Part shown: piece after piece, positions 6,678 through 8,527 of the stretch
Layout of the letters: each line of letters opens with the position of its first letter
Position numbering within the stretch: the first letter of the stretch is position 1
Source: an uncultured Eggerthellaceae bacterium
Lineage (GTDB): Bacteria; Actinomycetota; Coriobacteriia; Coriobacteriales; Eggerthellaceae
Assembly: GCA_902497215.1 (NCBI GenBank)
Contig: CABVEH010000037.1
Location: 1-8,527 of the forward strand
DNA length: 8,527 bases
Reading direction: 5' to 3'
Translations under genes and position numbers: made by a program
Notes under the pieces: model-generated
Told to the model about the DNA's origin: nothing
Database searches by the model: none
What the model saw: only the letters and a program-made list of their open reading frames with translations

Positions 6678-6719
6678 GTGTGTGCAACATTGTAACACAC
6701 TGATACTTGCTGAATTCAG
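6678..6719 (-). promoter_or_regulatory. relBE promoter region with two palindromes
   Basis: On the minus strand a -10-like TACAAT (6689-6694) lies 28 bases before the antitoxin ATG. It sits inside an inverted repeat with arms GTGTGT (6678-6683) and ACACAC (6695-6700). A second perfect palindrome, CTGAATTCAG (6710-6719), covers where the -35 would be; no good -35 hexamer is present. Palindromes over the core promoter are what a self-repressing ribbon-helix-helix antitoxin needs. Confidence 0.5.
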
Positions 6720-6903
6720 AACGGAATGCCGGAGCCATATACGTTTAAGCCGATTAAAATCGCAGCCTCCGACGCGATGATGAGTCAAAGGTCGCACCCC
6801 GTCTTGTCGCCAGATAAGCCCCAAAGGAAGGGATGGGTCCGGGTCCGCTATAGAACGAAATCACGATGACCTGAGTTATCAAAAAGTTCACACAATGCCT
6901 TGG
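6720..6903. other. gene-poor gap between relBE and the AT-rich region
   Basis: No convincing gene. The plus strand holds a 47-codon open frame (6726-6869, MPEPYTFKPIKIAASDAMMS...) without a proper ribosome site and without recognised homology. A small palindrome, CGATTAAAATCG, is present near 6752. Otherwise I see nothing interpretable. Confidence 0.4.
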
Positions 6904-6909
6904 TATAAT
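6902..6909 (+). promoter_or_regulatory. extended -10 promoter pointing right
   Basis: TGGTATAAT contains a perfect TATAAT (6904-6909) with the TGn extension. The region 17 bases upstream is A-rich (AAAAAG) rather than TTGACA; extended -10 promoters can work with a poor -35. There is no plus-strand gene downstream, so it would drive noncoding RNA antisense to the 3' end of the PBECR-like gene. Confidence 0.4.
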
Positions 6910-6915
6910 AATCCC

Positions 6916-6990
6916 ACTCGTCGGGGTCGTTTCGGACGTAAGCCCAAGGGAGCCACTAGGCTAGCACGAGGCACCCGACTTGTTCTCTTT
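6916..6990 (+). ncRNA. candidate small structured RNA, antisense to the end of the PBECR-like gene
   Basis: Starting about seven bases after the TATAAT, a closing stem GTCGGG (6920-6925) with CCCGAC (6974-6979) encloses an inner hairpin AGCC-ACTA-GGCT (6951-6962). A T-rich stretch (6980-6990) follows, as at an intrinsic terminator. This would give an RNA of about 75 bases overlapping the last 30 bases of the neighbouring gene in antisense. No known RNA family is recognised. The call rests only on promoter plus hairpin plus T-rich tail. Confidence 0.3.
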
Positions 6991-7398
6991 CCACATTGTC
7001 TTAATTTCCAGTTTTCTCTTGCCCCTCTGCACTGTCACCAGAAAGATATTCCCTTCAATATTCTTTTTGAGTAGGAACTTCCTGTTCCCCAACTTATCGG
7101 TATCGACACTTTCGCAGGTATCAAACTCATTCAAGACAATTGGAATACAAGCGAAATCTTTTGGCGTTATGGTTACTTGACCACGAGACTCTTCTGCCTT
7201 CCCGTGGCGTTTCATAATATGTCTGATATCGCTATCAGTTATGAAAACTAGGGATAGATCTTCAGGAATATATTCTCTCATTTCCTCGACCAGCTTAGCA
7301 CTTACGTCGATCCCGATATTGATACGAGCATCACTGCCGCTCCAGACGCTTTCTGCGGCTCCCACCAAAAGCGACTCTTCAGGATAGTCGTTGGGCAT
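6961..7398 (-). CDS. stand-alone PBECR-like nuclease domain protein, candidate toxin
   Basis: 145 residues. The C-terminal two thirds resemble the phage barnase/EndoU/colicin E5-D/RelE-like (PBECR) nuclease domains usually fused to phage head-morphogenesis proteins. Signs are SLVFITDSDIRHIMKRHG (49-66) with His60 and the RHG motif (64-66), then RGQVTITPKDFACIPIVLNE (72-91), FLLKKNIEGNIFLVTVQRG (108-126) and a last strand LEIKTMWKE. The His residues and the terminal TMWK strand are the likely active-site parts; this is from family memory. The N-terminal third (1-48) is not recognised. The ATG at 7398 has GAAAGG about seven bases upstream. The gene is about 42% G+C in a sampled line, far below the core genes of the window, and no phage gene is nearby. 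No protein antitoxin gene adjoins it. It may be a toxin, a remnant of a phage gene, or an effector. Confidence 0.6.
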   Translation of the reverse strand: MPNDYPEESLLVGAAESVWSGSDARINIGIDVSAKLVEEMREYIPEDLSLVFITDSDIRHIMKRHGKAEESRGQVTITPKDFACIPIVLNEFDTCESVDTDKLGNRKFLLKKNIEGNIFLVTVQRGKRKLEIKTMWKENKSGASC

Positions 7399-7700
7399 AT
7401 CTGTGCCTTTCTTTAAAACGCAATAAACACGATAATCAACGAAACAATGCTAGCCTCGCATTGTCAAGCGGCATAGCGCAGCAACCAATAAAAATGACGG
7501 AGAAATGCTCCCCGCCTAAGGGCGGACCTGCTATCTGCGTGCCCAGAGTAGAATCTTTATACCATCCTAGCGAAGACTCCGCAATGCGAGACAATGTAAA
7601 GCTCATGGGAATATAGACAGACGAAGGGGGCTTCGAAAATGGAGCGGCCAGCTTTCAAGCTTGCAGCGCCTTTTGTTTGTGAATCGCCATGCTAATGTCA
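7399..7700. other. gap upstream of the PBECR-like gene, small hairpins only
   Basis: No convincing gene. There is an inverted repeat ACAATGC/GCATTGT (7444-7464) next to a minus-strand TTGACA (7462-7467) that could be a -35 for the PBECR-like gene, although no good -10 follows at 16-18 bases. Two hairpins stand side by side: GGAG/CTCC (7499-7511) and CCGCC-TAAG-GGCGG (7512-7525). Plus-strand open frames of 40 codons (7494-7616) and 18 codons (from 7639) lack ribosome sites. Confidence 0.4.
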
Positions 7701-7729
7701 TTGACATAATCTAGAACGCCATGTATTTT
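7701..7729 (+). promoter_or_regulatory. sigma-70-type promoter pointing right
   Basis: A perfect TTGACA (7701-7706) is followed after 17 bases by TATTTT (7724-7729). The -35 lies within the 13-base perfect palindrome ATGTCA-T-TGACAT (7695-7707), a possible operator. Transcription would start near 7736 and enter the paired hairpins below, with no plus-strand gene ahead. Confidence 0.45.
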
Positions 7730-7735
7730 ATGCCA

Positions 7736-7845
7736 TAGTTAACGCCCGAACGGTATGCATTGTACCTTCCTCGGGTGTTTCTAGTTCAAAGCGCCCGACC
7801 GGTGAGTATTTCACTTAAGTCCGGCGCTTTACTTGTTTGATGCGA
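7736..7845 (+). ncRNA. candidate structured RNA made of two similar tandem hairpins
   Basis: Hairpin one pairs AACGCCCGA (7741-7749) with TCGGGTGTT (7771-7779, one G-U pair), with an inner GGTA/TACC stem. Hairpin two pairs AAAGCGCC (7788-7795) with GGCGCTTT (7823-7830), with an inner GGTGA/TCACT stem. The left parts are imperfect direct repeats: 7743-7761 and 7792-7810 match at 15 of 19 positions. A promoter lies just upstream and a T-rich stretch follows. Alternatively hairpin two is simply the terminator of the Nudix gene arriving on the minus strand, 28 bases after its stop. Confidence 0.35.
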
Positions 7846-7858
7846 GCCTCGATAACGA

Positions 7859-8344
7859 TTATGCTTCGGCTGTCTCGACTATCTCAACTTCGCGCTCGAT
7901 ATAGTCTATGGCTCTTCGACTACTCTCCCATTCAAGGAGCTTCATTGCTTCTTTGCAATCACACCAGCGCTTCTCTTCGTGCTCCTCGCTTAATGCAATA
8001 GATACAGGTCCTTTTATATATGCCACGAAAGCATACTCGGGTATCTCAGTAACGTCCTTGCCCCATAGATAGCAATCTACGACATCAAGTACAGGTATCA
8101 TTTTTATGTCTGGTAATTGCTGAATTTCACTAACATCTAAACCTGTTTCTTCAGCTGTCTCACGTATTGCCGCTTCAAGAGGCGATTCTCCATCCTCGCC
8201 GCCTCCCGCTACGCCTTGCCAAACGTGAAGGTCGGCTCGTTTGAGAAGAAGGTATTCTATTTTGCCTTTGATATTCTTGCAAACGAAAACAAGAACCTGA
8301 TACGGCTCACGACCTGCAGGAATTTTTGTGCTTTGTTCCGACAA
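7859..8344 (-). CDS. Nudix hydrolase, NudB-like
   Basis: 161 residues, a cytoplasmic pyrophosphohydrolase. The Nudix box is complete at 47-69: Gly47, five residues, Glu53, seven residues, then RETAEETGL with the metal-binding Glu pair 65-66. The layout around it follows NudB (dATP/dihydroneopterin triphosphate pyrophosphatase): YQVLVFV strand, LKRADLHVWQGVAGG before the box, and LSEEHEEKRWCDCKEAMKLL with WESSRRAIDYI at the end, resembling the NudB EH.xYKW and WSNRQAI segments. The exact substrate is not provable from sequence. Translation starts at a TTG (8342-8344), supported by AGAGGA five bases upstream; no in-frame ATG precedes the first strand. A sampled line is about 43% G+C, so the gene shares the AT-rich character of its neighbour and differs from the rest of the window. 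Confidence 0.85.
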   Translation of the reverse strand: MSEQSTKIPAGREPYQVLVFVCKNIKGKIEYLLLKRADLHVWQGVAGGGEDGESPLEAAIRETAEETGLDVSEIQQLPDIKMIPVLDVVDCYLWGKDVTEIPEYAFVAYIKGPVSIALSEEHEEKRWCDCKEAMKLLEWESSRRAIDYIEREVEIVETAEA

Positions 8345-8375
8345 ATGAATCCTCTTGTTTCAAGACAGTTCTTCG

Positions 8376-8403
8376 AGTTTAACAGACCTAAAATTGGACC
8401 CAA
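8376..8403 (-). promoter_or_regulatory. possible Nudix gene promoter
   Basis: On the minus strand TTGGGT (8398-8403) and TAAACT (8376-8381) are separated by 16 bases, about 32 bases before the TTG start. Match to consensus is moderate. The upstream tRNA terminator makes a separate promoter here likely. Confidence 0.35.
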
Positions 8404-8430
8404 AACGTGAAATCAGGAGATTGATAAATC

Positions 8431-8464
8431 AAAAAGGCCAGGAGCGAAAAATGACTCCTGACCT
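8431..8464 (-). terminator. rho-independent terminator after tRNA-Asp
   Basis: On the minus strand AGGTCAGGAG (8464-8455) pairs with CTCCTGGCCT (8444-8435) over ten base pairs including one G-U, with a ten-base loop, and runs into TTTTT. It lies 11 bases after the CCA end of the tRNA. Confidence 0.85.
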
Positions 8465-8475
8465 CGGCGTTCAAA

Positions 8476-8527
8476 TGGCGGGATGTACGAGACTCGAACT
8501 CGCGACCTCCGACGTGACAGGCCGGCG
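8476..8527 (-). tRNA. tRNA-Asp (anticodon GTC), 3' part, cut by the window edge
   Basis: The minus strand shows the 3' half of a tRNA: anticodon stem CCGGC/GTCGG around loop CTGTCAC with anticodon GTC (8516-8518 on the plus strand reads GAC). A variable loop follows, then the T arm GCGAG-TTCGAGT-CTCGT, the acceptor 3' strand ACATCCC, discriminator G and an encoded CCA (8476-8478). G at the discriminator is the expected identity base for bacterial tRNA-Asp. The D arm and 5' acceptor strand lie beyond 8527. Confidence 0.85.

Noticed and set aside
6726..6869. 47-codon open frame right of the relBE promoter
   Set aside because: Weak start context and no recognised domain; more likely chance.
6916..6990. 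tmRNA or riboswitch
   Set aside because: No tRNA-like T arm, tag frame or known riboswitch core was found, and no downstream gene lies on that strand.
7494..7616. 40-codon open frame in the gap upstream of the PBECR-like gene
   Set aside because: No ribosome binding site, no recognisable homology, and it overlaps small hairpins.
7639..7695. 18-codon frame MERPAFKLAAPFVCESPC resembling the first residues of UvrB
   Set aside because: The likeness covers about ten residues only, the frame then diverges and stops, and no ribosome site precedes it.
7741..7831. CRISPR array or integron attC sites
   Set aside because: Only two imperfect units, no regular spacers, no cas or integrase gene, and no attC core motifs.
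8476..8527. attachment-site repeat of the tRNA-Asp 3' end elsewhere in the window
   Set aside because: Scanning the AT-rich block by eye I found no second copy of the T-arm/acceptor sequence.

Overview
The window looks like chromosomal DNA from a high-GC Gram-positive bacterium. GC-rich coding, AGGAG-type ribosome binding sites and the gene set suggest Actinomycetota, perhaps a gut Coriobacteriia/Eggerthellaceae member. That assignment is inference from style; there is no rRNA here to confirm it. Most genes up to about 6.1 kb are GC-rich (a sampled 60-base line in the dehydrogenase gene is about 72% G+C). From about 6.9 kb to the terminator at 8.43 kb the DNA is clearly AT-richer (sampled lines in the two genes there are about 42-43%), which suggests acquired DNA lying next to a tRNA-Asp gene.

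Layout. The left edge may carry the first codons of a gene on the minus strand. Next is a broken thioredoxin-fold gene (131-437) that has lost its CxxC region and ends at a good terminator. An ECF-type sigma factor (622-1167) overlaps by 20 bases a membrane-anchored protein (1148-2509) that is probably its regulator; a strong terminator follows. A one-domain MGMT-type alkyltransferase (2647-3045) comes next. A two-gene ATGA-coupled pair (3224-3840), with a RelE-like first product and an unfamiliar second product, is a candidate toxin-antitoxin module. A CtBP-like D-2-hydroxyacid dehydrogenase (3920-4906) converges with a membrane-anchored CapA-family protein (4924-6105, minus).

Upstream of capA on the same strand is a classical RelB/RelE module (6436-6660 antitoxin, 6168-6434 toxin) with a palindrome over its promoter. 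The AT-rich right part has a stand-alone gene resembling the phage barnase/EndoU/colicin/RelE-like (PBECR) nucleases (6961-7398, minus), 460 bases without a convincing gene, a NudB-like Nudix hydrolase read from a TTG start (7859-8344, minus), a terminator, and the 3' part of tRNA-Asp(GTC) cut by the window edge.

Functional themes are stress response and defence-like modules: sigma signalling, DNA alkylation repair, nucleotide clean-up, and up to three toxin-like RNases. The most intriguing part is 6.9-7.85 kb. The PBECR-like gene has no recognisable protein antitoxin. It is flanked by two plus-strand promoter-like sequences, each leading into structured noncoding DNA: one runs antisense into the 3' end of the gene, the other into two tandem similar hairpins. 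An RNA-regulated toxin is a testable idea, not a demonstrated fact.
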